This document shows, piece by piece, positions 7,979 to 17,600 of a DNA stretch of 52,081 nucleotides. Source of the stretch: Myxococcales bacterium (lineage in GTDB: Bacteria > Myxococcota_A > Polyangia > Fen-1088); contig PMBS01000063.1 of assembly GCA_003153015.1 (NCBI GenBank), positions 1 to 52,081 of the forward strand, written 5' to 3'. The notes under the pieces are model-generated. The model was not told the DNA's origin, made no database searches, and worked only from the letters and a program-made list of their open reading frames with translations. Made by a program: the position numbers and the translations under genes. Each line of letters starts with the position of its first letter. Position 1 is the stretch's first letter.

Positions 7979-8884
7979 CTACGCGAGGGGATCCTTGGAT
8001 GCTATCAGGCCGCTCGGCACTTCTGAACGCCGTCGTCTGATGATGACCAGGGGAGGGCTTGCCGTAGACGCCTCCGGCCGAACGACGGAAGCAGACCACC
8101 TTGTTTCCGTGCTCGTGGCGCAAACGGGTGTGGGCTTGCCCGACTGAAGGAGTACCTCCAGGAACCGGGGACGGCGCGTTCTGTATTCTGTGATCCGACT
8201 GGCGCTGTCAGCGCCGAGGGCGAGCATCCACTTGTTCGCGATACCAAAGAGCCAACGAAGATCGTCTGCAGAGAACAGCTTTCTTGTGTGTGCGATTTCG
8301 TTCCGAACTAGCCGGACCCACTTCATGTCGTGGAGAAATGCGTTGACGTCCCGACAACTGGGCTGTGACCAGAACAACTTGCGAAGACCAGGCGCCACCG
8401 CGTGCTGGAACGGAAACGCTTTCCAGTTCAAGCGATACGTCTCGGTCAGTTCGTAGAAGCTCAAGTTATACAGCGATGGCACGGTACCGTCCTGCGCGGC
8501 ATCTGTGGGTCTGTACAACGCAAAAGCCATAGCGGAGGCACCAAGCGCGTTCCTGCTTGGCCACTCCTCAAGGCGGGTGCGAAGGGCGTTCTCAAGCAGA
8601 TCGCAGATGAACTTCGCCTCCTGAAGGTGGACCACTCCGGTCTGAAGGACCGCTAAACGATATCGGAGCGGATCTCGAACGGCTCTTCCGTCCCGGATAA
8701 TCGCACTGTACCTGTTCTCGACCCACTCGAGCCACCGAGTCGGGCAGCAGCTGGCCATTCTCAGGAGGGCAAAGAACTGTTCCGGGTCGCGCGCGTCGCC
8801 CGCCCACTCGCTCAAGATAGACCCCGGTTGTGGGCGAGCGCACTGCGCCAAGAAAGGGAGTGAGGAAACCCGAGGGATCGGCAT
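7979..8884 (-). CDS. HEPN-domain protein (putative ribonuclease toxin or effector)
   Basis: 301 residues. The start at 8884 is preceded by GAGGAGGAAA at good distance. The C-terminal half carries RNEIAH (R194 to H199), the R-x4-H signature of HEPN ribonucleases with a polar residue after the Arg, inside a predicted helical bundle. The earlier helices (AKFICDLLENALRTRL) fit the first part of such a bundle, as in Abi-like and Swt1-type HEPN proteins. It probably cleaves RNA in a conflict setting, which is inference from the family. It converges tail to tail with the IF2_N kinase, so the two may be functionally linked. No ECF-type promoter was found. Confidence 0.65.
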   Translation of the reverse strand: MPIPRVSSLPFLAQCARPQPGSILSEWAGDARDPEQFFALLRMASCCPTRWLEWVENRYSAIIRDGRAVRDPLRYRLAVLQTGVVHLQEAKFICDLLENALRTRLEEWPSRNALGASAMAFALYRPTDAAQDGTVPSLYNLSFYELTETYRLNWKAFPFQHAVAPGLRKLFWSQPSCRDVNAFLHDMKWVRLVRNEIAHTRKLFSADDLRWLFGIANKWMLALGADSASRITEYRTRRPRFLEVLLQSGKPTPVCATSTETRWSASVVRPEASTASPPLVIIRRRRSEVPSGLIASKDPLA

Positions 8885-9434
8885 GCTCAGGTTTCCTCCT
8901 CGCCGATTTGTCGTGACGTGCGTGCGGTGGCGCTGCCGATCCTCGTTCCTGTGTGGTCGGTCGCACTCTTGTGTGCTCGCCACGCGGAACATTGGCCATT
9001 TGGCAAGCCGATGTGTGTTCTCGACCTATGTGGTTTTTGCCGCATTTTCGTACGGTCCCTCGGCAGGACAATGATAGCCCAAGATCGCTTGACCGATCCG
9101 GTCAAACCGATCCCAGCGTGGGGTCGCCTAGCACACCACTCGCTGCGCGGACGCGAGGAAACTCGCGGCCCCCGCGGCCACCCGACAGACGGCGCTCTCG
9201 GGCCAGGTCTGATTCCGCCAACAAGAAGACGAACCGACGCAACGCCGGTCAGTCCGCAACCGCCCCCTTGTGCCTCGCCAAACATTGCGCGCTTCCTTTC
9301 GCGTCGGGGTACGTCTCCCATTCAGGGCTCTGACAAGCCAGTGGGTCCGCTGGCTGTGAACCGAATGTCGCTCTGGCCGCGTCTGTCAGAAACCTTGCGG
9401 CCTTGCTGTCTCTGGAGAACGGAGATTCCATGCC
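8885..9434. other. 550-bp divergent intergenic region
   Basis: It separates the HEPN gene (minus) from the 9435 gene (plus). I found no convincing gene. An isolated minus-strand TGTCAG at 9330-9335 has CGTACC at the expected place instead of CGTC, so it looks degenerate. The plus-strand ECF-type element at 9384-9411 is the only good signal. Confidence 0.5.
9384..9411 (+). promoter_or_regulatory. ECF-type promoter (TGTCAG-N16-CTGTCT)
   Basis: TGTCAG at 9384-9389, 16 bases, CTGTCT at 9406-9411, ending 23 bp before the ATG at 9435. The -35 is perfect; the -10 keeps only the GTC core. Confidence 0.5.
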
Positions 9435-10196
9435 ATGAAAACCACCACGTTCACCTGGTCAGGCTCGCTGCCGTCGAAGGAGCGGCAGGACGAATTGCTG
9501 TCCCACGCGGCGGAGCTTGCCGAGCATACCATCGAGGCCCTGCCCGGTCAGGACACGGTCCGTGTGTTCAACGAATGGGTCGAGGGCAGTATTCTCCTGT
9601 CCATCGACAGCATCGTTGCGGTGCCCGCGCCAGACGGCGCCGAGCGTGTCGTCCGCCCGAGAGGGAACGAGGCCTTCATGCTCGGTCAGGGTGAGCACCG
9701 GCGCTACTACTTCCCGATGTCGCGAGTCCACCTTCGCGGCATGGATATTCGTATCGGTGATCGAAGTCTTTGCTGGCCCTTGGAAGGGAGGCTGACCTTC
9801 GTATTCGCCTCCTCGCCGGAATTGCCGGAGCCCGCGGGTCACCTGGTGCTGGTAGACATGAACAGGACCTTCTATCGGGTCACCGGGCGGAAAGCGCCAG
9901 ACTACGTTCTGCACCAGCCACGGCTGACGCTGGGCAGACTGTTCCTCGAGCCCTTGCACCACCTGCTCGGGTGGATGAAGTGCTTCTTCATGCGGGACAT
10001 GTATCTCGCGCGCAGGCAGACCGAGCCGGAGTACGAGGCAACCACATTCGCAGCGATTTCGCTTCTGGGTGAAGGCAACATGAAGCAGGCCCGCGAAGAT
10101 GGATTCCGCTCCCTACTCCACGCGTACGACGCGCACCTGCAGCGCCAGATCCGGGCCAACCAGCGCGTGTGGCCGCCAAAGCAGCCAACGCCGTGA
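9435..10196 (+). CDS. Hypothetical protein
   Basis: 253 residues, no signal peptide or membrane segment. The first 135 residues are beta-rich (VRVFNEWVEGSILLSIDSIVAVP, with later strands of the same style), the middle has a short Arg/Leu-rich region, and the C-terminal 50 residues are helical and charged. I do not recognise the family. The start has an ACGGAG site about ten bases upstream. It is the only gene served by the promoter at 9384 and ends at a hairpin shared with the convergent membrane-protein gene. Confidence 0.65.
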   Translation: MKTTTFTWSGSLPSKERQDELLSHAAELAEHTIEALPGQDTVRVFNEWVEGSILLSIDSIVAVPAPDGAERVVRPRGNEAFMLGQGEHRRYYFPMSRVHLRGMDIRIGDRSLCWPLEGRLTFVFASSPELPEPAGHLVLVDMNRTFYRVTGRKAPDYVLHQPRLTLGRLFLEPLHHLLGWMKCFFMRDMYLARRQTEPEYEATTFAAISLLGEGNMKQAREDGFRSLLHAYDAHLQRQIRANQRVWPPKQPTP

Positions 10197-10213
10197 GCCG
10201 GGCGATTCGTCGC

Positions 10214-10239
10214 TGACGGCGGCGCCTGCGCCAGCGTCA
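10214..10239. terminator. Hairpin between convergent genes
   Basis: TGACGGCGGCGC pairs with GCGCCAGCGTCA across a two-base loop, ten of twelve pairs. It lies between converging genes ending at 10196 and 10278. No T-tract follows, so it may act as a factor-dependent or bidirectional barrier. Confidence 0.45.
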
Positions 10240-10277
10240 CACACGGCCCCGCCAGCGGGCGAAGTTTTGGCGCCGCC

Positions 10278-11498
10278 CTACGCGTCCGGCTCGTGGCCGT
10301 CACCTGTGCTGAAGAGGGCCTCGCTACGGCCCTGCTCCACTCGCGCCGCGATCTCGGCGTCGGTCAGCGTGTGCTGGGCGGCGCCGCGCAGACGGCCGCG
10401 GTTGTGCTCGATGGCTAGCCGGTAGCCGGCCACGATGGCGCGCTCGGCGGCGGCGCGGACCGCCTTCGTGCTGCGCACCAGGCTCTCGCGCATGCGTACC
10501 TCATTGCGGAACTGGCGCGCGCGAGCCTCCAGGCCACCGATGGCCTGCAGGCGGCCGTCCAGGCGGGCGCGGGCATCAGCCAGGCTGCGCACGGCGCTTC
10601 TGTACGCGGGCAGACGCGATCGGTACGATGCCCACTCCCTTCGCAGGCCCGCGGCATAGCAGTCGACGGCGACGACGGCGACGATCTCGAGCGCCGCGAG
10701 CCCCCAGGCCATCAGGCTCTCGCCGGATCCGCGCACGGAGGCGAGGCGGAGAAGCAGAATGGCCAGGCCGAAGGCGAAGGCGATGATGAGGCCCACCCAG
10801 TGGCGCTTCTCGGCACCTTCGTGGGCAGCGCCGGACAGTATGGTCCAGGTGACCAGGCTGGCGATCAGGGCGCCGAAGAGCCAGGCCACGAACAGGCCCT
10901 GCGCCGGGTCCGGGAACAGCCGGGTGAAGAAGATGTCACGCAGCGAGAAGGTGAGCGTGGCCGAGATGCCAAGGACGCCCAGCACGCCCACGAAGGCGGG
11001 CGGCCTAGGCGGCGTCGGCTCGGGTTCCACGGCGGCGAGAGCCTTCTCGCACTCGCACACCTCTGCGCGTGCGTTCGCCTCCTGGTCCTTGACCTTGTCC
11101 ATCTCGTCGAGGATGTGCTCGTACTCGCGCTGCCCCTGGGCGTCCGAGATGTTCTCTTCGGGGCGGAAGGGAGCGGCCGCCAGGCGCTGGGCGGACTCGC
11201 CGGCGAACTGGGTCAGGGCGGCTTCGGTGTCCGCGTCGGGCGCGGAGCGGCCCGAGTTGCGTCCCGCCTCGTAGCCACGTCGGAAGAGGCCGATTTCGAT
11301 CGGGATGAGCTCCTCCAGCGGGCGGCCGTCGGCGACGGCACTGTAGCCCGAAGGCGGCTTGGGCAGGCGGAGGGAAGTCTGCACAGCCTCGGCGCCGTTG
11401 CCGCCGTTGGTCCCATTACCGCCGTTGGTCCCGTTGCCGTCGTTGGTGCTGTCGTGGCCGCTGGTCTTGGTCATCTCGTTCTCCTTCTGGTTGCTCAT
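10278..11498 (-). CDS. Four-helix membrane protein with coiled-coil flanks
   Basis: 406 residues. The N-terminus has a Gly/Asn low-complexity tract (repeats of GTNGGN) and a charged helical region (about 110-155). Four hydrophobic helices span about 165-285 (starting FVGVLGVLGISATLTF, LFVAWLFGALIASLV, VGLIIAFAFGLAILLL, LAALEIVAVVAVDCYA). A second coiled coil (about 295-365) and a tail follow. The start at 11498 has GAGGG five bases upstream. It follows the VWA-like gene by 52 bp but has its own ECF-type promoter. A relic of its C-terminal part sits at 4000-4158. It may be a membrane platform or pore; no family is recognised. Confidence 0.75.
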   Translation of the reverse strand: MSNQKENEMTKTSGHDSTNDGNGTNGGNGTNGGNGAEAVQTSLRLPKPPSGYSAVADGRPLEELIPIEIGLFRRGYEAGRNSGRSAPDADTEAALTQFAGESAQRLAAAPFRPEENISDAQGQREYEHILDEMDKVKDQEANARAEVCECEKALAAVEPEPTPPRPPAFVGVLGVLGISATLTFSLRDIFFTRLFPDPAQGLFVAWLFGALIASLVTWTILSGAAHEGAEKRHWVGLIIAFAFGLAILLLRLASVRGSGESLMAWGLAALEIVAVVAVDCYAAGLRREWASYRSRLPAYRSAVRSLADARARLDGRLQAIGGLEARARQFRNEVRMRESLVRSTKAVRAAAERAIVAGYRLAIEHNRGRLRGAAQHTLTDAEIAARVEQGRSEALFSTGDGHEPDA

Positions 11499-11516
11499 GA
11501 ATCCCTCGACTTGCTA

Positions 11517-11544
11517 TGACGGCATCTGCGGCGCGCTTCTGACA
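11517..11544 (-). promoter_or_regulatory. ECF-type promoter (TGTCAG-N16-CCGTCA)
   Basis: On the minus strand, TGTCAG (11544-11539), 16 bases, CCGTCA (11522-11517), 19 bp before the start at 11498. It begins seven bases before the stop of the upstream VWA-like gene, so the membrane protein can be expressed separately. Confidence 0.6.
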
Positions 11545-11550
11545 TCGGGG

Positions 11551-12327
11551 CTACTTGGCGGCGCGGTACGCGACACAGGCCGGCTCGAAGCGGACGCGGT
11601 CGGGGGCGGTGAACTCGCGGCGGAAGGCCGACTCGACCGCGTCCAGGGTCGGGAGCTTGGAGGCGTTGCGGCCGATCTGCCGCGCGGCCAGCGAGCAGAA
11701 GCGCACGGCCACGCCGTCGTTGGTGATGCGGGGAGCGGTTGCGGCGGTGGCAGCGGTGGTGCGCGCCTTGCGGGCCGGCCGCAAGGCCGCCATCACGCGC
11801 GCATCTTCCTCCTCGATGCCGTCGGTGCGGACCACCACGTCGCAGGTCGTGCCCTCGCGCTGGCAAAGTTCGGGCGGCATGGTCTTCACCGCGGCGCTGA
11901 CCGCGCGGAAGATGGGGCTCTCCTTGCGGTTCGTGATCTGCGGGCACAGCTTCCTGACACCTTCGAGGAACTGCTCGCGCTTCTCGTCGTCGGCCGTGAC
12001 GCCCTCCACGAGGCGCGTGCCCGGCTCAAACTCAACCGTGCCGATGCGTATGGGTTCGAAGCCGCTGGTGCGGTCGCCGGTCGCAAACAGGGTTAGGTGC
12101 AGCACGCCCTTGCTGCGCTGGGCTGCCTCGTCCGCCAGTCGGGCCAGGTCGTCGCATCGGGACGTCGGATCGGACGTCAGGGAGGCGTCCATCACGATAG
12201 CCTGGAAGCTCTCGTTCCTGGGAGGCACCTTGCGCCCGAACACCCACGCCCCCGCTGCCCCGACGAGGGAGACAACGGTAAGGGTGGCGATGATCTCGGT
12301 GCGGCTCAGGAGCGGCTTCGTGGTCAT
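11551..12327 (-). CDS. Membrane-anchored VWA-like protein
   Basis: 258 residues. The start at 12327 was chosen because it opens a type II anchor (about 10-30, IIATLTVVSLVGAAGAWVFG). The domain that follows looks like a Rossmann/VWA fold: strand FQAIVMDAS with a DxSxxS-like metal site (MDASLTSD), helix RCDDLARLADEA, strand VLHLTLFATGD, and a later strand TCDVVVRTDG. The last 60 residues contain Arg/Thr-rich sequence and two cysteines. The metal site is not canonical, so VWA is a tentative call. The next gene in the same direction is the four-helix membrane protein. Confidence 0.6.
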   Translation of the reverse strand: MTTKPLLSRTEIIATLTVVSLVGAAGAWVFGRKVPPRNESFQAIVMDASLTSDPTSRCDDLARLADEAAQRSKGVLHLTLFATGDRTSGFEPIRIGTVEFEPGTRLVEGVTADDEKREQFLEGVRKLCPQITNRKESPIFRAVSAAVKTMPPELCQREGTTCDVVVRTDGIEEEDARVMAALRPARKARTTAATAATAPRITNDGVAVRFCSLAARQIGRNASKLPTLDAVESAFRREFTAPDRVRFEPACVAYRAAK

Positions 12328-12335
12328 GCCCCGAA

Positions 12336-12363
12336 GGACGCGGGCGCGACGGGGTAGCTGACA
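12336..12363 (-). promoter_or_regulatory. ECF-type promoter (TGTCAG-N16-GCGTCC)
   Basis: A consensus copy on the minus strand: TGTCAG (12363-12358), 16 bases, GCGTCC (12341-12336), nine bp before the ATG at 12327. Confidence 0.65.
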
Positions 12364-12439
12364 GGGAGCTGCGGCCTTTGTATCTGGCGCTGGAGCCGCA
12401 GGCCACGCGGATTGGTGTGTGAGAGCAACGCGCCCGGGA

Positions 12440-12445
12440 TACAAT
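12440..12445 (+). promoter_or_regulatory. Sigma-70-like -10 hexamer TACAAT, possible leaderless start
   Basis: TACAAT lies only nine bases before the ATG of the DUF3800 gene (12455) and no ribosome site is visible, so the transcript may be leaderless. No clear -35. It differs in type from the ECF-like promoter that faces the other way at 12336-12363. Confidence 0.4.
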
Positions 12446-12454
12446 CGCCTGGCG

Positions 12455-14512
12455 ATGAAAGAAATCTCGATCTACGTCGATGAGAGCGGTGACTGCAAGG
12501 AGCCCGGGGCACACGTCGTGGCAGCGATGTGGATGATCGACGACTGGTGGCCCGCGGTCGATGCCGAGAAGCTCTGGCAGAGCCTCGGTTTCGACTGGCG
12601 CACCTTCCATGCGGCCGAGAAGGACGATGAATCGAGACGACGGGCAATCTCCGCCATCCTGAAGCACCTCGGGACGAGCGGCGGCCGCGCGGGCCTCGTC
12701 TGCGCGCGGCACGTCGCGAAGCAGTCGTACGGCTACGAGTTCTACGCGCCCCTCGCTCTTGAGGCTGCGGCAGCGGCCTGGCGCGAGGCCGTTGCGGCCA
12801 GTGGCATCGCGGGCCCCGCCGGCGTCAACTGCCAGATCATCCTTGAGGGGCGAGGAAACCTGAATCAGAGGTATCTACTGGGCGGCTGGAGGGAGAACGC
12901 CGCGGCGATCGAGGTCCTCGGACGGACGGGCGTGATTGCCCATCCCCAGTTCTTCAACATCCCGAAGGGATGGAACGTCTTCGTGCAGGTCGCCGACTTG
13001 GCCAGCAATGCGGCATGGCGGAGACTGAGTGGAAACCCGCTCTTCGTTCCCGACCGGGCCATCGGCACTGAGATCCAGGTTTCCGAGCCGTTACTAACCA
13101 GCCCCGGTTCCCACCGCCTGACCGAGCGGGTGCTCGACAAGAAGGCGGTGCCGCAGGCCCGGTTCTATGCCCGGGAAAGGCGGGTCCGCGAGCAGGACAC
13201 GCGCGCGGACGTGCTCTTCACCCGAGTGCAGGAACTGCACTCACAGGGCGCAGCGATCACTGCAGCCACATGCGACAAGGTGGTCAAGAGTTTCATGGAG
13301 GATCCGCCCGAGTTGCGAGCCCCGCAGATCGACGGCCTCCTTGAGTCGTGCGAGGAGGAGATCGACGTCAAGCGGGAGTACCAGTTCGGCAAGAGGTTGT
13401 GCGAGGTGATTTCCGCGCTGGTCGAGCAGGAAAGAACCAGGGACGAGCAGTCCGAGGAAGCGCTGGACAGGTGGACCATCGGGGTCAGCTCGCTGCGCGT
13501 CCTCCTGGGAAACCACGAGGGACGGTGTCTTGCGAACGCCCCGTCCCTGGCTGCGGCCCTGAAAAGCGTCGCGCGATTACAGGCCCAGTTCAGGTACTGG
13601 GAGTCTATCGCGAAGTTTACCAATTTCGTCGGCGTGAGCCTGCACAACGAGATGCGCTTCAGCGAGGCGTTCAGCCGGCTGGAACCGCTGGTGAACTTCT
13701 TCACCGGTCAGGCCAGCGCGGGGCCTTTCGGCGGAGGCAAGGCGGGTTCGCCCTGGATCGGCCGCCTGCTCGGCACGCATTCCCAGTCGATCGCCTTCAT
13801 GGCCCACGACGGGTACTTTGCTGGCCGGGATCCCGCCATGCTCGCCCGATTGACCGACGACGCGGTCTGCTACTCCGCCCTGAGCCAGGCGTACTTCGAC
13901 TGCGAGGACGACAGCGTCAGGCAGGACACCTACCAGGCCCACGCACACATCCAAGCCTTCATGCTGACCGGCGATCGCGCCTCTCTGGCGGCTGCCGTGC
14001 CCTGTCTGCTGAAGACTCCCGAGCCCGCTTCGGCGGTGCTCGCCTTCACCAAGGCCTTTCCCGGGGCCGTGGCCATCACGCCCGCCTACCGGGTGGCGGT
14101 CCTGCTCAAGCAGGCCTGGCTCGCGGACGAGAAGCCCGACTGGCTGGCGGACTTCTCAAAGTGGGGCCTCGCCAAGCTCGGTGCCATCCCGGCCGTTCAT
14201 CCCTACGAGCAGATCCTCGGCTACCTTGCCCTGCTGGAATCCGGCGCGGAGAGGACCCGCATCGAGCAGCGGCTGGCCGACCTGAAATGGCCCGCCCTGG
14301 TCGGTACGATCGCTCGCTTCTTCCTGGCGCAGCTCGAGTTCGGGCGGGAAGGCGCGATCTCGGCGAAGACGCGGAGTGAGCTGGCAAGCGTGTGCGCCGT
14401 GTTCCCGGCCGGCTGGCTATCGGGCCAACTCGACCGGGAGCTGGCCGCGCTCGCGACGGGCAAGTCCACGCTGCGCGGCCCACTGGCCCTGCTTCCGTTC
14501 AACTACTCGTGA
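12455..14512 (+). CDS. DUF3800-family N-terminal domain with helical-repeat C-terminus
   Basis: 685 residues. The protein opens with ISIYVDESGD, the hallmark of DUF3800, an RNase H-like fold predicted to be a nuclease and often found in defence islands. A matching distal piece (VQVADLASNAAWR) about 180 residues in supplies the usual second acidic site. The remaining 480 residues are alpha-helical and TPR-like, suitable for sensing or for binding the next gene's product. The start at 12455 is just after TACAAT; upstream frame has no family homology. It is 97 bp from the STAND gene and probably cotranscribed. DUF3800 alone is usually about 200-250 residues, so this is a long fusion. Confidence 0.8.
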   Translation: MKEISIYVDESGDCKEPGAHVVAAMWMIDDWWPAVDAEKLWQSLGFDWRTFHAAEKDDESRRRAISAILKHLGTSGGRAGLVCARHVAKQSYGYEFYAPLALEAAAAAWREAVAASGIAGPAGVNCQIILEGRGNLNQRYLLGGWRENAAAIEVLGRTGVIAHPQFFNIPKGWNVFVQVADLASNAAWRRLSGNPLFVPDRAIGTEIQVSEPLLTSPGSHRLTERVLDKKAVPQARFYARERRVREQDTRADVLFTRVQELHSQGAAITAATCDKVVKSFMEDPPELRAPQIDGLLESCEEEIDVKREYQFGKRLCEVISALVEQERTRDEQSEEALDRWTIGVSSLRVLLGNHEGRCLANAPSLAAALKSVARLQAQFRYWESIAKFTNFVGVSLHNEMRFSEAFSRLEPLVNFFTGQASAGPFGGGKAGSPWIGRLLGTHSQSIAFMAHDGYFAGRDPAMLARLTDDAVCYSALSQAYFDCEDDSVRQDTYQAHAHIQAFMLTGDRASLAAAVPCLLKTPEPASAVLAFTKAFPGAVAITPAYRVAVLLKQAWLADEKPDWLADFSKWGLAKLGAIPAVHPYEQILGYLALLESGAERTRIEQRLADLKWPALVGTIARFFLAQLEFGREGAISAKTRSELASVCAVFPAGWLSGQLDRELAALATGKSTLRGPLALLPFNYS

Positions 14513-14609
14513 GCTGTCTTCGTCAGAGGCTCAGCGCAACCGGGATGGTACGCGCAGGCCGGCCCGGAAGGTCTTCTCTGTCTCAGGCTTCCGGGGGATA
14601 CTCGTCAGC

Positions 14610-17600
14610 ATGTCGGCTTTGGTCAGGTCACTCGGTAGCCCCAATCGCTCCGAGATGGCCTTCCGCGAGCAGCGGACGTTCCTCGCCAGGAACGTCTTGC
14701 CGATCCTAAGAGAGAGCGGCGAGTACCTTCTCGATGATCCGCAGGCCGAGGAGACCCTGGACCGCGTGCTTCTGCTCGGGGACAGGGTGCTGGCGGCCTG
14801 TAGCGGCTCGGTAGAGATCGATCGGGCTGCGGACCTGGGCGACACCCTCAGGTCCCTTCCGGGGATCGTCCAAGGCCAGGATCCGCTTGATCACCTGACC
14901 AAGCTGGAACGGTGGCTGAAGGCGGTGCTCTGGCTCATCGATCCTGGCCGCTCCGAAAAGGGCAGTGGCAAGAGGTCATATAATCTCTACGCTGTCGTCT
15001 GTTCGCTTGGTCTGCTGAGTGGCGAAGAGCTGGAACTCGATGTGGAGAAAGCAAACCAGATCCGCGATCCAGTGCGACGCAGGATTCTTCAGGCCAAGGA
15101 GCACCGGAACCCGGGACCGCACTCGCCGTCGGGTGTCTCCATCCTTCCCGCCGACGCCGCCGTCGAGATCGCCATCGGCCTCCTGGCGCCTCTGGTCAAG
15201 CATCGCAAGGCAGTCGGGGAACGCCTTCGTCACCTGATTGCGTGGCCGCTCCCGCTCGACATCGCGCAGGCCCTGGACGCACAGGCAGCGGAGCAGCAAG
15301 GACATGCCAAGGCGTTCCGGGGGCGAAGCGGGTTCCTGCAGGATCTTGAGAAAGACCTTGGCGACTTGCGAGGAGAAGGAGGTTACCTCCTACTCCTCGG
15401 TGATGAGGGGAGTGGGAAGTCCGGGGTGTGCGCCGCGCTCGTCGAGAGAATGGGCGGGGGGAATCTGGCCATCGGCCAGCACTGCGAGGATGTCCGCCAC
15501 CACGCACCCTGGCTGCCGGGCGTCGTATTCTGCTCGGGGAAGCAGTGCAAGGACCCCACGGATATCGCACGCCTCGTCGTGGGTCAGGTGGGTGCGCTGC
15601 TCCTTGACCCACCGGGTGTCCGGGCCGAGAGCGCCGCGGCCCGATGGCGCCACGCGGAGTATGAGGACGGTGAGGATCCGAGGAGGACCGCGAGCAGAAC
15701 ACGGCAGGTTCGGGGGCGGCAGAGGCCGCCGCGCGTGCGTGCTGATCCCGAAAGGCTGGCCGATCCACTGCGGAAGGCGGGTCTCGACAATCCGGAGATA
15801 CGCCGGCAGACCATCGAAGCCTATCTCCGGCGATTGGTGGACGAACGCGGCGACGGGCTGCTGATCTTCGACGCCCTGGATGAGATGAGTGCGGACGGGC
15901 TGAGCCTGGACTTCCTGCCCGAGAGGCTGCCACCCGGTGTGTCCTGCTTGCTCACCTCGCGGCCCCTCCCGGGCATCCTTCGGGAACTTGGGCGGCGGCT
16001 GAAATGCGTGAAGCAGATGCACTTGGAAGGGCTTTCGAGGGCGGACGTGGCCCTCGTGACGGGACGGAGCGACACTGATGAGCCGGCGAGAGCCCTCAAT
16101 GATCGCCTGTACGAAGCGACTTGCGGCTGGCCGCTCGGGTTGAGAAGCATCCTGCCCGCACTGCCGCAATCCATGACCCCGGAGGCTCTCGCCACGCTCG
16201 ACGTGGATTCCAGTCTGCACGGAATATTCGAACGGCAGGTCAGTGACTGGCGCAGCCATCGCCATGCCTTCATGAATGACCTTCTTCTCTTCCTGGCCGC
16301 GTTTGAGCCGGTGGCGCCGCTGGAGGTGGAGCGCATTCAGGGCTATCTCGCCTCTCGATCGCATGACCTCTCAGCGGCGGGGGTGCGCGAGGCACTCGCC
16401 AGAGTCGCTGCCTTGGTGGAAGGCGTCCAGGCGGACCAGATCAAGCTCGCCCGGCCTGGACTCTCCCAGTACGTGGTGGAGCGCGACTGCAGCACCAAGG
16501 ACCGGCGCAAGCTTTTTGAGTGGATAGTGGCGTGGCTGGTCGACGACAAGACTATTCCGGCAAAGTTGTTGGGCGGGTTCTTCAGTACCTGGATCTCCAG
16601 CGAAGACGCGGCCATCTGCGAGCCGGTCGATGGGCTTGTCTCAGAATTGCTGGGGGCGGGACGCGGCGACACCGTCGAGGAGGTCGGTGCCGAGTTAAAC
16701 CTGCCCTGGCTTGAGCGCGCGGTTGACGAGGGCCACACCGGGGCGATGGTCCGGCTTGCGGCTCATCGCCTCTGGGCGAGTGAGCCCCGCGACCCGCTCG
16801 GGGCGTTCGGACTGCTGGGCAAGGCAGCCGACCGTGGCGAGCTCCGTGCCGCCCACGTGCTCGGCATGGCCATGCTTCATGGCTGGTGGGGAATGCCCGA
16901 CAATACGGCAAAGGGGGAGGAATGGCTGCGAATGGCTGCGAATGGGGGCCACGCCGGCGCCATGGATGCACTCGGTGAGGCTCTGGTCAGAAAAACCCTA
17001 GTTGAGCTGCGCGAGGGTGAGGGGCTGGACTGGCTGCGACAAGGAGCGGAAGCGGGGGACGAGGACGCGATGTTTCACGTGGGTCTGCAACTACTTAAGG
17101 ACAAGTCGCCCAAGGTTGCCCGACAAGGACAGACCTGGCTGGAGCGAGCCGCACTTGCGGGGCATGCCGGCGCCAAGGAGGAGATTGCGGGTGGGCTCAG
17201 TCGTGGGCGGGAGCACCATTGGCTACCGGACATCGATTCGGCACTCGCCACCATGGAGCGGGTGATCGCCTGTGGAGACATGCCAACAGAGGTCCGCGAT
17301 GCGCTTGCACGCTGCATTGGCGCAGCAGATTCCAGCGTGTCGGATTTCGGCCAGCGGTTCGTCCGGGATCTCGCGAGCCGGGGAGACCCGTGGGCTGTGT
17401 ACGAGCTTGGCTGCCGTCTCCTCGACGGTGGCGGCTTGCCTCAAGACCAGAAGGAGGGCGAGAGGCTGCTTCGGCTGGCTGCTGGCAGTGGGTACAGCGT
17501 GGCGCTACTCGAACTCACGAGTCGTCTGTTCACCGGCGAAGGCTCTACGGCCAACCCAGGTGAGGCAGAGAGGCTGCTTCGGGATGCGGCGGCTGCTGGA

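Noticed and set aside
8207-8212. TGTCAG inside the HEPN gene
   Set aside because: No CGTC at 16 bases and the site is within coding sequence; used as an informal negative control.
9330-9335. Minus-strand TGTCAG in the 8885-9434 intergenic region
   Set aside because: The partner block is CGTACC and the next minus-strand gene is more than 400 bp away; perhaps a decayed promoter.
11211-11238. GGTCAG-N16-GCGTCG on the plus strand
   Set aside because: It lies inside the minus-strand membrane-protein gene, has a changed first base and faces no gene; treated as chance.
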